DNA from: Bugula neritina
Lineage: Eukaryota; Bryozoa; Gymnolaemata; Cheilostomatida; Bugulidae
DNA length: 64,000 nt
Direction: 5' to 3'
Assembly (NCBI GenBank): GCA_964035545.1
Contig: OZ037766.1
Location: 1,731,501-1,795,500, forward strand
How positions within the stretch are numbered: the stretch's first letter is position 1; each line of letters begins with the position of its first letter. Under the pieces are notes generated by a model, which saw nothing but the letters and a program-made list of their open reading frames with translations, had not been told where the DNA came from and searched no databases. The translations under genes and the position numbers were made by a program. This document shows, piece by piece, positions 38,001 to 53,000 of this stretch.

Positions 38001-41000
38001 TTTCTTGTAAAAACTTAAAGGAGTTGTCTTTTGTACAATTAGCCTTGGAATCTCGAGAGAAAGCCAGGCAAGCTAATAGTATTTAATTAGCATAAATTGC
38101 ATCCATTATATATAAACAGAAGGCTGCTTAATTTAGAGTATGTAACATCATTCAGCAAACGGTTCTTTGTGTTCTCAAACCAATTTAGTGAGAGCATGCC
38201 TTCTGCGTAATTATTCATTCATTAATACCACTAGGCTAGGGCTGCAACAATCCAAAACAGATGCTAATTGCAAACTACTTCATGCAAAGTTTAAACAAAA
38301 CTTCCAGAGACTTAAACAAGTAGAGTAGATACAGAATTGAGGTTCCCATTTTAACCAAAAGCTGTGTATCAGTTTGGAAACAGGAAGCAACATTCATTAG
38401 GCGTACCGGTGCACCCCTAATGAAGCAAGGCATCACTCATTGTATATCCATAAACAGTCGTGACATTTAAGAAGAGCTGATGCTCGGCCAGATGGCATTT
38501 CCATAGAGCTGTATGAATGAGCAGATACTAGAATAAATCAATGAGCTCTCCAAACAGCCTGTGCTTCTGAACAGTTGCTGCTTGCATTGACCTCTAAATC
38601 AACTCTGTGACATTTAGTATGCTGAGATTCCAAGAATTTAGAATTAGCAACATTGGATATATAGAAAGATTGTTTACCATTATAAAATACAGAGTTACTC
38701 AACTGATGGGTGTTTTTGACCAGTAATAAGTTTCAGTTACCAAATGCTGTATTCAACTTCACTACGAACTGCTGTGGGACTGCAGACTGCAGCTGCGTGG
38801 CTGAATAGCATCAACTCTATCATATAATTGCTCAGTTGGAGTGGCTCATACTTGATAAACATAAAGGAATTCCTCAGGGAGAAACTATACACTAAGTGTA
38901 GAGGAAATTAGCTGAGAAAATATCTATCAACTGCTAGTAGTAGGAGCAAATCCCGGTCCCACAGTTAGACCTCAGGAAATGCAGTCATTCGAGTGCCGGG
39001 ATTGATTAATAAAATCGTAGCATAATTCAAGACAAATACTGATTCAAATCACATTTAAATAAAATCAATTTATGAGCTCCACAAAGGAGACACACAGTTG
39101 AGGTGTGAAAATAACGCTTAGCCTCAGAGTTCTCACCATGATGAGGTACTGCTGCGGGGGCTCCTCAGTCTTTCAGCATGCGCCCCGCTCATGTCACTCT
39201 TACTCTTCAGGGGACTCACTCTATCTAGTTCGGAGTCGGATGGAGCGCTGCCGTCATTAGTCGTCTGCATTCGCTGCCTGCACAGGTCCTGCAGAGAGAA
39301 AAACTTGTTACATCACAGAAACTAGTAGAAGGAAAAGAGATGAGTGTAAACTGTCATATGCAGGTAAAATTAAGTAGGATGTGCAGGTAAAATACCTCAT
39401 AGCTGTCCTGTGTTGATTCGCCCTTGATTGTTGTGGACAGCGAATCAAATTTATCGAGAGAATGGTGCCACTTCCTGTACATACACCTCCATGTTATCAA
39501 CATGATAACCACCACACACAGTATAACCGTTACCGTGACGACCACAGCAATGGTGGTGGAGTCTGAAGGCGACATAACCTTCCCAACTGGTGAAATCTGC
39601 AGCTCATTCTACAGAACAAGTGAAATATGCAGCACAATGTTACAAAGTAATACACCAGCTAACAGCCTATCTATTTCAGTGAGAAAGAACAAAATAAATT
39701 ATTACTGCAGTTTGACTGAACAAAGAGAGAAAGCCACAGTTGTGAGTAATCAATCTGCATGTAACTAGAGCCAGACTCAAGTAATCAGCTGCTCTTGTAA
39801 CAACAGCATCTATATATGAACATAATTACAATAAAAGATACAAAAATCAATGGTAAGCTAAACGTTGGTTTAGAGACTCATGAATATAGAAGGCATCATG
39901 TGACATGCTGCCTTGTCTCAGTGGCAGGTGGCAGCGAAGTCAGCGATTATTGATGGCAACATGCAGGAAGATTTGTTCAAGTAGAGAAACAAAATAGTAT
40001 TTGCAGAAGGATAATTAGAGAAATTGAGAGAGTCCAGAGTTGAAACTTAATTATACAAACAGAGCGGGGAAGAGCTTAACTCAATCAACTCATTTCACTC
40101 GTAATCAATATTCTTGCAAACTCGCAACTCACATAATTTTAGAGCTTCAAGAACATACGTACCTTGCTATGGCCAATACCGGTAGACAACACACGCACTC
40201 CATATTTGTCTTTTATTTTATCTGCTAAATCTTCTGCAATACAAATATAAAATATTATTCTAGAAATTAGAAATAGGATTTCTTTTAAAACGAGCTAAAC
40301 CTACCAGAACTGTTTATAAATGAGACGATTAGAAAGCGATGTATTATAATATACTGTGTACATGCTATAGCCTAGTATCAAGTACTATGGTGTACATGCT
40401 ATAGCCTAGTATCAAGTGCTATGGTGTACATGCTATAGCCTAGTATCAAGTGCTATGGTGTACATGCTATAGCCTAGTATCAAGTACATGGTGTACATGC
40501 TATAGCCTAGTACTAAATACTATGGTGTACATGCTATAGTCTTTAGTATTCAGTACTCAGTACTATGTGCTATAGCACAGTAGTGAAATTCACAATTAAC
40601 CAAGAGGGTACAATTATAGAAAGATAAGTTCTGTTTAATTAGTAGGTTCATCAATACAACTGTAGAAAATGTTACCAAAGAGACTATTAGTTATACTTTT
40701 ACAAACCCAATGTTCATTTGTTGAACAGTTAAGAATAAATTATTTTATATTTAGTAAGAAAGGTAAAGGGAGAAAACTATTAAAATTTCAAACTATTTCA
40801 AATTAATTTATAGCCACTCAACCAATATTTATCAGCCATGTATAATTTATTATATGACATTTAACAAGGTCACTGTAATTATTTTACATTATATTTTAGA
40901 TATTATATATGTTGTATGTTCTATTGCATATTACTAGATTATTAAATTTTAATTTACATTATACCAAGGTACGTATATTACTTATTAAATGATTTCCTAA

Positions 41001-44000
41001 CATATACAATACATATAACATCATAATTATTACTAGCAGTGTTAACTTGACTAAATAATGTAATTAAAATATAAATATTATACTAATATAATATAATATC
41101 AACTCTAATAAGTAAAAACCATGATTTATATTACTTTGCAAAAAATTATTCAGTGGTAATAGATCTCTACGAAGCTTATAAAACACAGCATATTTTAAAC
41201 AAAGGTTAGAGGATATTGGCTACAGTCTATACTAGAGACGTCCTGTAGTAGTAGACTGAAACCCTAACCAGCTGGTGTGGAACATTAAGCTAAACTGGGA
41301 ATTTTGGTTACCATTTACATTTATTTAAAAGTATTTCACGTAGCATTGCTTGAAAAAAATAAAAGCCAAATACATTCAGTACATAGTTACCCAATATTTT
41401 TATTCTTGCTACAAAAAACTGTAGTTGAATAGTTTTGGTAGAAAACTTGACACAATTTTAACTCAAAGATTAAATTATATCAAGTACATGTGAATATGAC
41501 ATCACGATTATTAGCTATACGCTTAGCAGCTTCTAACAACCAACTCAAACCAAATTCAACAACTTCATCAGCTTAAAAGAATACAGCTAGTAGTATATCT
41601 AAGACTTACTTGCTACAACTATACTGACTAAGAGCACCTGCTATGACTTACTTCCAGTATACTGACTAGAAGCACCTGCTGTAAGATGCCAGACTGTTTG
41701 CAGAGTGAGAGAATATAGAGAATGATTGAGTTTAAATACCAGCCCAGCTCTCCGCACAGCTGTACGCACACTATGCTGATTACGACTCTATAAAAATAGA
41801 CTGCGAGCATCTGCCTCAATAGCTATGTTAATTATCAAGTTAGAATAGCTATAATAGATGCTGATCAATACTGTACTTATCTACAGCAAGCACTCTAAAG
41901 TAATTTACTAGTTGCGGCTTGTTAACTTGATGAGATGATTGTTTGATTTATTTAGTTGGACAAGGAGAGTTTTTCAGCTCTACAACTGAGGAAATATCGA
42001 TATGCTGGCCTAGTTTCTAATAGCAGAGTATCCCAGTTATATTGCTGCATCAGCCAAGGGTTTCTAATTCAATCACTAATTAAATTTCAACCGGCTACTC
42101 TTGAATTAAACAACAGGACTTCATTTTGAAAGGGGAATAAAAAGGCATTATTATGTAAATACAGATGCGATGTCACAGAAATGTGTGGTGATGTCACAGA
42201 AATGTGTGGTGATGTCATAGGAATGTGTGGTGATGTCAGAGAAATATGTGGTGATCTCAGAGAAAAGTGTGGTGATCTTAGAGAAATATGAGGTGATGTC
42301 AAAAAATGTGTGATGATGCCAGAGAAATGTGTGATGATGCCAGAGAAATGCGATGCTTATGAAAGATGCATCCAAGATTTTGTGCAAAACATATTGTTTT
42401 TATGCCAGTTTATTGTATGCTGTGCATATATATGAAAAAGACTGTATATGTATGAGAAAGGCTGGGTATATATGAGAAAGACTGGGTATATATGAGAAAG
42501 ACTGGGTATATATGAGAAACACTGTGCATATATGAGAAAGACTGGGTATATATGAGAAAGACTGGGTATATATGAGAAAGACTAGGTGTGGATATCTTGT
42601 AGACTAGATAGTGAAATCATCTAGCATCTAGTTGTAGGAATGTTTGACTAAATTATAAGAAAAGCTGCTGATTGATTGAACAACACGCTGCAACCAAATG
42701 CCAGGTGGATCAACTGTTATCACTCTGACCATTATGTTGCATCTAGACTAAGTTCTTTGTGTGGACTCTCTGTTTATAATGAATATTTCCATTTGTTATA
42801 ATTGAGAGAAGAGTTTAACAAAGAACTGAGTAGTGAGATACCATTTGTTGCTAATGAGTCGAACATAATTTCTCCAAATCAGTTATTAGTAAAAAGTTTT
42901 TTGTTCAGCTCACAACAAAATCACACATTTAAAAATACTCAGCATAAACAGCAAAACTACTTTCAAATTAAAAGTAAATTTCTTTTATAACCATTTGTTC
43001 AGTTTTGGTGGATATTTCAGCCTTAATATTGAATGAAAGGTCAGTTTACTGCTGTTTAACAGCCAATGGGCTAGGATGTGTAGTATACACTCAGTCATGT
43101 AGGTTACTAGCAGATCTACAGGGTGCAAGGAAGGAGAGGGAGATGAGATAGCGAAGCATATGCTAATTAGTGTTATAATGCAAGCACATGTTAACTTATT
43201 CCTCTTACATTGCAAGATGTACTGTGTGTAGATATAAGCTCAATATGCTTGCATTTGATAAGATAATAGTGAAAGTTTAATTACTCTTTTGTTTTAGGAG
43301 AGAAAAATATAACACACATGTGTTAGGTCCAGTCTTAGTTATCTCTAAGCTTAAGCATATCTACTAATTATATTCGATAGACACATGCTGTTACATACAC
43401 TGATACTCTAGTTCATGTACAGATATCGGAGATCAGAGTCTGTCTGTCTGTTCGTCTCTAAACTCTCTCTTTTATATAATACATGAATTTATATATTATT
43501 GGGAAAAATAATATGTTCTCAGGTTCAAAAGGTAGAAAATTGTTCTGGCTCAAAATTATAATCTAAGAATGGAACAAAACATTAGTAAGTAGCGCGATGT
43601 TGTCTTGGTGGGGTACCAAGTATACAGTCTTCATTCAGCAAGTTAAAGCAACTGTTACAATTTTTTGCATATATTTTCAAAAATTGATACATTGAAAGTA
43701 AAATGAGCTCCATCTCTTGCTGTGATTAAATGATAATCCAATAGATTTCTACCACCACAATATTGTATGACAGAAAGAAATAAGTACATTTTAGTAGATG
43801 ATCATTTTTAAAAGCAAGTTTTTTTCTTCAAACTATTTCAGAATAAATTCTACCATCACAGATTGGCTATTAAAGAGGTTGAGAAAATTCTAAAATAAAA
43901 GATAATCTATAACTAACGTCATCATTATATAACTCTTACATAAACCTAATAATATATATTAACCAATTAGGATATATAATTTTTATCGCTCTTAGAAACC

Positions 44001-47000
44001 TATTTTCAGCTGAACTGAGTCCTGGTTAAAAACACAGAATATTGAAAATCATGGAGTAATTTAAATGAACTCAGGTGAATTTAAACTAACAGGTAATCTC
44101 CCGGGACTTAAAAAGGTGATATGAAATATTTAGTATATAGTTAAATACAAAAGCAGACAACAGTTTTATTATCCACATTTAAAGACCTGTCTAACCGAAC
44201 AGAGTTGACCAGTAGGAGCTTTGGTGTTACATTGATACAGATTTGGTATTGCATTGATACAGATTTGGTATTACATTGGTACAGTTTTGGTATTGCATTG
44301 GTACAGATTTGGTGTTACATTGGTACAGATTTGGTATTACATTGGTACAGATTTGGTATTACATTGGTACAGATTTGGTATTACATTGGTACAGATTTGG
44401 TATTACATTGGTACATATTTGATATTACATTGGTACAGATTTGGTATTACATTGGTACAGATGTGGTATTACATTGGTACATTGTCAGCAGGAGACACAA
44501 AACAAACCCACCCCTACTTCTGATCAGAAACCATCAATCAATGTGAATATTTTCAATAGCTATAACTTTCATAAGATGAGTGTTTAAAGAATTTATTGGG
44601 AGTTGTCCCTTTTTCAGAACATACAGTTCCAGAAAAATAAGATTACTAAATTATACTATTATGTTGAAAAATTGTTCTATTATATTCAACTTGCGAATTT
44701 TTTAGCAGCAGAATGAATTTTTCTTACAAAGCTTTCTCCGTATCAATTATTTTTATATTTTTCTAAATATATTTGATAAACCAAGATTTATTCTTAGAAA
44801 CTTATTTTGAAAATCTCCTCCATTTACAATAGCATGTACCTTAATGATAGAAACTACAATACGTTTTTGAGACTAGAAGTTGATGAAATTGTATACCCAG
44901 TGAGTCTATTGCATAATATTGTTTTAATAAACAATAATTTAATTAGGAAATTATCAAGTATAACTTTAACTACTCAGTTATCATAATGAATAATTATAGA
45001 ATTGTTGGTCAATAGAAATTTGCTACAAATTTATTTATTAGTATATTATTTATTATATTATTATATATTATTATTTTTTATATTATTATATTTATTTATT
45101 AGTAAATTAAAATGAATTGTGTCAAGAACACTTACCATGACTTTATATAAAACAGATATACTTTATGTACTTTTAGTATAACACTAAATACTTACAGTAC
45201 TTACATGATGTACGTACTCTTACAGTGACTTACCTTGAATAGAAGTTGCCAGTTGAGTAGAGTTATATGTGGAACCAGAACTGACTTGAAATGTAATGTG
45301 TTTATCTTCCACCCTGTAGATACATGCACAAGTAAATCAGAAACTAGAGTAAGGTAAGTATGTAAGTAGGTGATAAAGTAAGTATATAAGTAGGCGAACA
45401 AGTGAACAAGTAGGTAAAAAAAGTAAGTATACATGTGCAATTATAGGTAATAGTCAAACCAGTAATTAATTCAATCAGTGAGAAACGCTGGTTTGTCTCA
45501 ACTTGAATTTAAAATGACCTTCATTTAAAAGGTCAAAGGGATTATATTGAAAAAACCCAAGTAAATTGTGTTTCTAGTCAAACTGATAGTCTTATGCACT
45601 GAGCTGGAATATACCTGGAGAGGCCAAGGACGTTTTAGCGTGGCCAAATAGTTTAGCTCCGCCTTAACATGGAAAACTTAACCACGCCTACTTGTTTTGC
45701 ACACAGCAGTAGTAGTAAAATCCATTATAAATGCAAGCTATTAGAGCTAATAAATTAAGGAAAACACTAAAAAATAATGAAAATTCAGCACTGTGAAGCA
45801 GGAATCAATCATTTTGTTTATTTTACTTTTGGTATTTGTAATTTCATGACTAATTATCATTTTATGAAACATGTACCTCAAGTATATATGATGATAACTT
45901 TAATAACCTAACAAATGCATTACATATTTATTGATTAGATCAACACATTAGTCAAAATGAAATGAAAAGCAACAGCAAAGCAAATTTCAGCCTTAGTACA
46001 TGAAAACTGACAGTAAAGATAACAAGTATAAAAGTTTATAAATAATATAAAAAACAGATGGTAAAACACAGCTTTACAAAACAGGCAAGTAACAGATTTC
46101 CTTAAACCTTTCAAAGTTTTAAATTCTGTTTTGAAAGCAATAAGAGATTAAAATAAAATTACAGAATAAACAAAAATTAATATTATATTGCAATAACAAT
46201 ATTTGTGATTATCTAATGTTATAATATAAATACAATAAATATGATTAATTAACCACATCCTTATTACTGGCCTCTAAACAGTACATTTTTGTTGCTACAT
46301 TGCCTGAAATTTAGTTTGTGCATAGCAATATTTGTTAGTTTAGCAATGTGGTGCTGGAATAAGTCATAATAAACTTCAATAAGCAAATTTAAAAGGGAGA
46401 AATGATGATTTTCAATGCCTAATGATGTTTCCATGGAATGTTGAGCAATTCCAAATATGTCATATTTACCAATTTCTTGCTTCACATCTATTTGTAGCTG
46501 AAGTAATTTCACGAACTTTTGGCCTTTTAGGTGTTTGTGAGTGCATAAACAAGTGGTAATAACTCCATCTGAAGGTATAGTAAGCCCACCATTGTTTTTA
46601 ACATGCAATAGTTTTTTGAGCTTACCATACTTGAGACTGCAGCACTCCTTGTTCACTAGAGCTTGCCTGCACTCTAGACATGTTACTTTTCTTAGTGCCT
46701 TTCGGACAACCCACCCAGAGATGTAGACAACAACATTACCCAAAACAGGGCCAGCTAAAACCCTTACTTTTTCAGCAGGTTTTAACTCATCATGAATGAA
46801 GATATCCGCATTATCTTCCTGAGAAAATGGTGGAATATAGCTAGTTGAAGTGAGAATAGCAGTTGTGTTATCTAATGGCTTAGAATTTCCTGAGTTGCCT
46901 GGATGTACACCACATCGGGTCACCAATTTTCTAAAGATAGACTGAAAGCCAGTTACAGATGGGTTATTATTCCATCCACCTAAAACAGATATTAGGTTGA

Positions 47001-50000
47001 CGACTTTAAAAAAATGCTTGGACATCAATTGCCTGTTCACAATTAATGATTGGATTACGTTTACCCAGAAAAAATGATGTTTTTTAGAACACAAGCAAAA
47101 CCTTGCATGCAATTAAGCCAAAAAAGTCATTTAATTTAAAAAATGCACAATTGCTTTGACACCACAGTTTTGGAAATTTTTGAAAATTCATTATTCTTGT
47201 TTCTTGATATTCAAAAGTTGATAAAATATACTTCATATTGCATGCATTTTAACCACTAAGCTCATGCAAAAAAATTCACTTTTCAACACAGTTGGTCCAG
47301 CCGACCATCTTAGTTGCACCTATCAAAGCAAAGTGAAAAACCGAACACCTGAAGGAAAGAGATAAGAGAGTAAGAGAACAAATGAACATGTTAACATAAG
47401 TGCATGCAGACTGGGCTTCATGCATAGCTGTTCAGAGCTATAGCATACCACAACGGCGAACTGCATTGAAGAAAAGCTCTAAATGGTCTTGCGAAAATTT
47501 ATACATTAGCAGATAGTCGAGTGTTTTAGGCACCAACAGTTTCTCCACCAACCCAAATACTGTGTCAATGGCACATACAAGTCCAGTAATACAAACATGT
47601 CTGTAAATAACATAAATAGGGACAGGCACATATTAGATCTGAAATATAAGCAATTAACACTTTCTTTGTTAATAGGAAATTTACCTTTTGGTCTTGTACA
47701 GAGGTATCCCTTCATTATTCTTTAGGCCTAGCAAATATTGCCGTGTATCTTTCAGAAAAGGAGTGATGACACTGATACCATTGAGATGTAAAGGCTGCTT
47801 GTAGCCTTTAGCTATTGCTGATCGACTATTCAGGATGTCAAACAACCGATCAACTCGCTACAGAAAAAGTAACATCAACAGAACATGGGACGATTGCAGT
47901 TACAGTATTTTAAAGAAATAAAGCCAAAAGCTGTAACAAACCCTATTTATACCAGGCTTACAGTCAACATTTTCCATCCATCTATAAAACATTAATTGTT
48001 GTCACATGATGTAGTCAATATCTAAGGATTATTTTATTTCAAATGCTGATTAAAGAACATCTTACCGCCTCAGGGATCGTGGGGATGGGAGTGTCATGTA
48101 ACTTCTGAGAAACTCATAAGCCTTTGGTGAGTAGAGATGTAGCGTTAGTGCAAATTTTTGCTGACTTTCTGAGTATTTGCCACGGAGTGGAGTGAATAGG
48201 CCATCAGGAACATCTGTATGGTAATATCAACTTTAGACAGAGTTTCAACTGAAAATGTCAAGGCGTTATTAAATTGTAAAATCATACCAGCAAAACCTTT
48301 CAACTTTTCCTCCAATTCACCATTGATCAAACTTTTTTCTCTGACCAACTTGATGCATTCTGCAAGCTTCATTTTTGATCTTTTGGCACGTCTAGTTGAA
48401 TTGCTAACTTGCTTCTGTAATTGGCTAACCTTTTCTTCTAAAAACCTAACTCTTTGCTTCAAAGCATCGGGAGTGGTACTATAGCAATGATCCTGTATCA
48501 TATGAAATTATTCAACTTTAATACAAAAATAACCAAATGTAGAAAAAATATATTATTATAGTATACAGCACAGCTATTTACCATAAAGTGGCAAGTAAAT
48601 ACATCAATATTAAGTCATAGTTAAATAAGCTATCTAATAACCTTAAGAACTACAGCTGCTGAAGTGTTCAAGCTCATTTTAGTGGTTTCAATTGAAATCT
48701 CATCTTTTTCTTCAGCACGGCGACTAGTATGAGTAGTTCGGGGAGTTCTTTTTCTCTAAAAATTGAAATATACAGATGTGCAAGCACAATAATTAATTTT
48801 ATCATTCCAATGACTGTTGCATGAATATCAACTTACTATAAGTCTCTCTGGAACAGCAACCAATTCCTCTGCTGGAACAGCTCCACTTCGCAAACGCCGA
48901 GGTTGGCTTGTGCTTTCGAAAGAATCGCTATAAAAATGATCGCTACACAGTAGAGATCTTTCACTAGGTTCTTCTTGGCGGCGAGAAACTTTCCACCAAA
49001 CATTCCAACGACTGAAGTCCTTCTGCTTGTTGGGAAATCTAAATAAAAAAATACTGCACTAGCCAAAATTATTTACAAACTGATATGTTATGCTTTATCA
49101 ATAGTGCAACCTATTTAAACCATAAAAACATTAAAACTTTAGGTAACCGTAAAATCCAATATCAATCAACAGAAGATTTTCAATATTTATTAAAGAGAGT
49201 AAATTAATCCAGTAATGCTTTAAAAATAATAAACTTGCTGTAAATAACATCAACATAATAAAGTTGTTAGCAATAATAATAGTGACATCAATATGAGTAG
49301 ATATTCAGAGTGAGTCACTCACACTTCGACTTTCACATTTTCACATTGTGTAGTTACTGTTATTGTTGATCATAATAATACTATTAGTAATAGTACTATT
49401 CATACTCATACTGATACTCGAATTATAATAACAATTTATGAGTAAGTTACTACTACTACTGAGTACCTGTACTGGTAGTAGTAGTAGTAGTAGTACTAGC
49501 AGTTGTAGTACTAGTGCTCTACTAATAACAATAACACTAGCAGTAGGCTAGTAGTACTAGCAGTTGTAGTACTAGTGCTCTAGTTTCAATAACACTAGCA
49601 GCAGGCTAGTAGTAGTAGTAGCAGTAGTAGTAGCAGCAGCAGTAGTAGTAGTAGTAGTAGCAGCAGCAGCAGTAGCAACAGCAGCAGCAGTAGTACTTTT
49701 ATACTGGTACCGTAAGTATAGCATTAGGCTTAGCTATTAGTATTACTATTAGTATTAGTGTATTACTATAGTACTACTATTACTAGTAGTAGACGTAGTA
49801 GAGTACTACTACTACTAGTACTAGTACTACTAGTAGGCAGCAGCACCGCTACCACAACTATTAAGCCTACTGTTACGCTAGTTAATGTATTACTTTTACT
49901 GATTTTTGTAACTAAAGCCATATACTTACTTGTGAAAAGAGATTTTTTTGTCTTTACTGTAACTGCTGTACTGGTAGTTGCGGCAATTGTATGCATAACA

Positions 50001-53000
50001 CTGAGACCCAGTGGTCTTGCTTCTTTGACCCTTAGTTTGCTTAGGATACGGAGAATTCGACATGTTCAACGAAGTAGAGGTGATAGAGAACACAATTAAA
50101 TAAAAATATAGTTGCTTGAGATATAAAGCAGGACAAAAAACAAAGTTTAAAAGTAAGATTCACTCAATCGAAATGATGGACGACCGGCTCTATTTTCTCC
50201 CGCTAGAAAAAGAGCATGCTCGGGCTCACAAAGCCAATCGGCAACGAGGTTACATTACAAAGTACACCCGTACCCATTCCAGATATTATTGAGTTCATTG
50301 GTCTTATGTAACTAAGTCTATGTCAGCTGGCTGAAGGTCAAACAGCTAGTCTCTAAGTCTACCAATTAACGACTATTTCTGGTCTATCAGGCAAGAGACA
50401 TAGTGCTGTTGGAGCAATGAAGTCTAAAGACTTAATTTTAGAAAGTAGAGAGATAAAAAGAGTAGACATCAAGTAGACGTCAATATTGAAAGTTTTAATC
50501 ACCAATCTCATTACCAAATTGTAGCAGTTATAAAATCAATGGCTTGAATAGAAGTATAAACAAATCAGCTGAAGTAGTTGGCTGGAAATTAGTGTTCAGG
50601 CGGCCATTTTTACACTCCAATGCCATCAAGGAAATTAAAATAAATCTTTGGAGAATTGGCATTTCAAAGACGTGAGAGCTGATAGCTTGGATAGTAGAGT
50701 ATACAGTAGATATGGTGGTATAGTTTCTAGTGAGAACTAAGATTATATAGCTAAAAAGATGCTTTAAAGTTTAGCCTAAGAACTTAGTTGAACATTTTGA
50801 GAAAAGAAAGTGACGCACCCGACATCTCCCAACATAACTCGGTTTATATCTAATTCATCAGCTATGTACAGCACCAGGTCTAAGGCAGCTTGCAGAGTCA
50901 TTCTGTAAACATAAGATAGGACGCTAAAATTCAACCAATAGGAACACGGCACGCTTTGTGTATCTGCAAACTAGCCAATAGGAAGAAAGTACACATATTA
51001 ACCAATAACAGCACAGGACACATACGTTCTGTCAACATTGATGTACACGTAACTCGTGTCTATCACATCTAACGAAGCAGCTGCAGACAGGCCTCGCACT
51101 TCCGGGGCTTTGCTAGATACTTGGACTATCCCAGACCCCGACTTCTTATCAACTAAAACATTATCAAATACTATATTTATAAAGCCAGTTACTTGAATAG
51201 CCATCTTCAAACTGCAGTATAAACAAACATGGAGCTGGTAGAGAAACTGGGTGGCCTAAAATAAAATAAAATGGTAGAGTTAAGGGCGAGCCAGTAGCAA
51301 AATATACTCTGCAATACATCATGTCTTGCAGAAAGACTACTAGCAAGTACAGCACAAAAATTGCGTGAAGAGATGTAACAAAACCAATTAAATACAAAAT
51401 AACTAATAATAATTATTATTATCACATAAACTACTTTGAAAGCAGCTAGAGGTGGGGAGATATTACATATTGATTGCTATGACGTCGCAGTTAGCCTGCA
51501 GTTGGCCGGGGCAAGCAGCGTGTAGAGTAATTTAGGGCCAGGGACGGATGTTGTATGCCACATAATTGCTGCCGTGCGTTGCAGACACTGTAATTGCTGA
51601 TGTAAAACGTGTCATTGGGGTATAATAATCATAAGGCAGCAATGGAACGCTGCTCCTCTAAAGTTCATTGAGTGCAATAATAACAGCTTTCTACACCTCA
51701 CACAGCATATATATGCATATAGGCTTAGTGAGTAAGGTTATATTATCTGCTCATGCATGCTTATATATGCTTATATATGCTTATAGCCTAGTAACCTAGC
51801 AACACAACCATTCCACACCTTCACTGCCAAGTTTCCAGTAGGCAACAGGAAACACACAACTGCTAGTTGCAGTCTACAGAGCTAATAGAAAAGGTCATAA
51901 ACTCTGACCTTCACCCTGTACTTCTGTATCTTGTATCTGCTTCATGTGATCAGAGATTGTCTGACCCAGTATGTTACCACCTGGTAGCTTATCTGGCCTG
52001 TCTCTCCCTGCAACACAAGACCAAACCTTCTGGTTTAATTAAGACTGAGTACAACAAAGTATTCTCTCATCAGTTCTATTTGCTTAAATGTGTATAAAAC
52101 TACTTTTCAAATACTTTACTTTAGCGCCATTTCGGACAGGAAAGTTAGTAGACTGAATATCAAAGCGAGGCTGGACATCACATGATGTTTGCCGTCTGGT
52201 AGAGACCAGCCCGTGAAGTTGATTACAGTTCACGTCTAACAACCGACTGGACGAATCAATTTATTAGAGTTTGGTCTACTGATCTGAATACACGCACGGG
52301 TTATGCTATAGATGCTAATGCTTATGTGAATTTCAACGACGATTATCGAACAAAAAACAATCTACAAGCATGCTCATTACAGTCGCATTATTCCGGCAAA
52401 TCACAAGGGACTTTACAAAGGCATAGGATGCGTGATTCAACTATACCTAGCGCCTCTCTTATTAGTATTCTCACTGTTCTAAGATAAAGAAAATCAATTA
52501 ATTTAACAAATGAGCATCTGCCCATTCTGCTGTATAAATTATAGTTAGGGAGTCTAAGGTCATCTTTGGGTTATAATACAATACTCTTTGGCTGTACCTT
52601 TTACCTGTATACAGGTTATATAGTATAGTAACACAGTATACTGTGTGTAGATATGTATTATATATTATAGTAATATATTATACTGTGTGTAGATATGTAT
52701 TATATAGTATAGTAATATTACACTATGTGAAGATATATTATAGGGTATAGTAATATAGTACACAGATTTGTCAAAATATATTATATATATGTATATGTAG
52801 ATATATTTATATCTTTACACAACATACTATGTTCAACTATACTATATAATATATCTTCACACAGTATATTATATTACTGTTCAGCATAATACTATATAAA
52901 AATGTCATCAATCAGATAATATTACCAAACATTACATAATATGATAATAAAACACATTTGACTATTTATATAACTCTCTAACACGTAAATAATCAAGTTC

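Noticed and set aside
42087-42387. Repetitive His/Ser/Pro frames
   Set aside because: Translation of the 21-bp minisatellite; no gene context.
45600-45720. Possible terminal inverted repeat of the THAP/P-type element
   Set aside because: I could not find a convincing inverted partner beyond 50.1 kb by eye, so no TIR is claimed.
51867-52097. 76-codon plus-strand frame in PTPRN intron 6
   Set aside because: No family similarity, no splice context and no repeat of its composition elsewhere; treated as chance.
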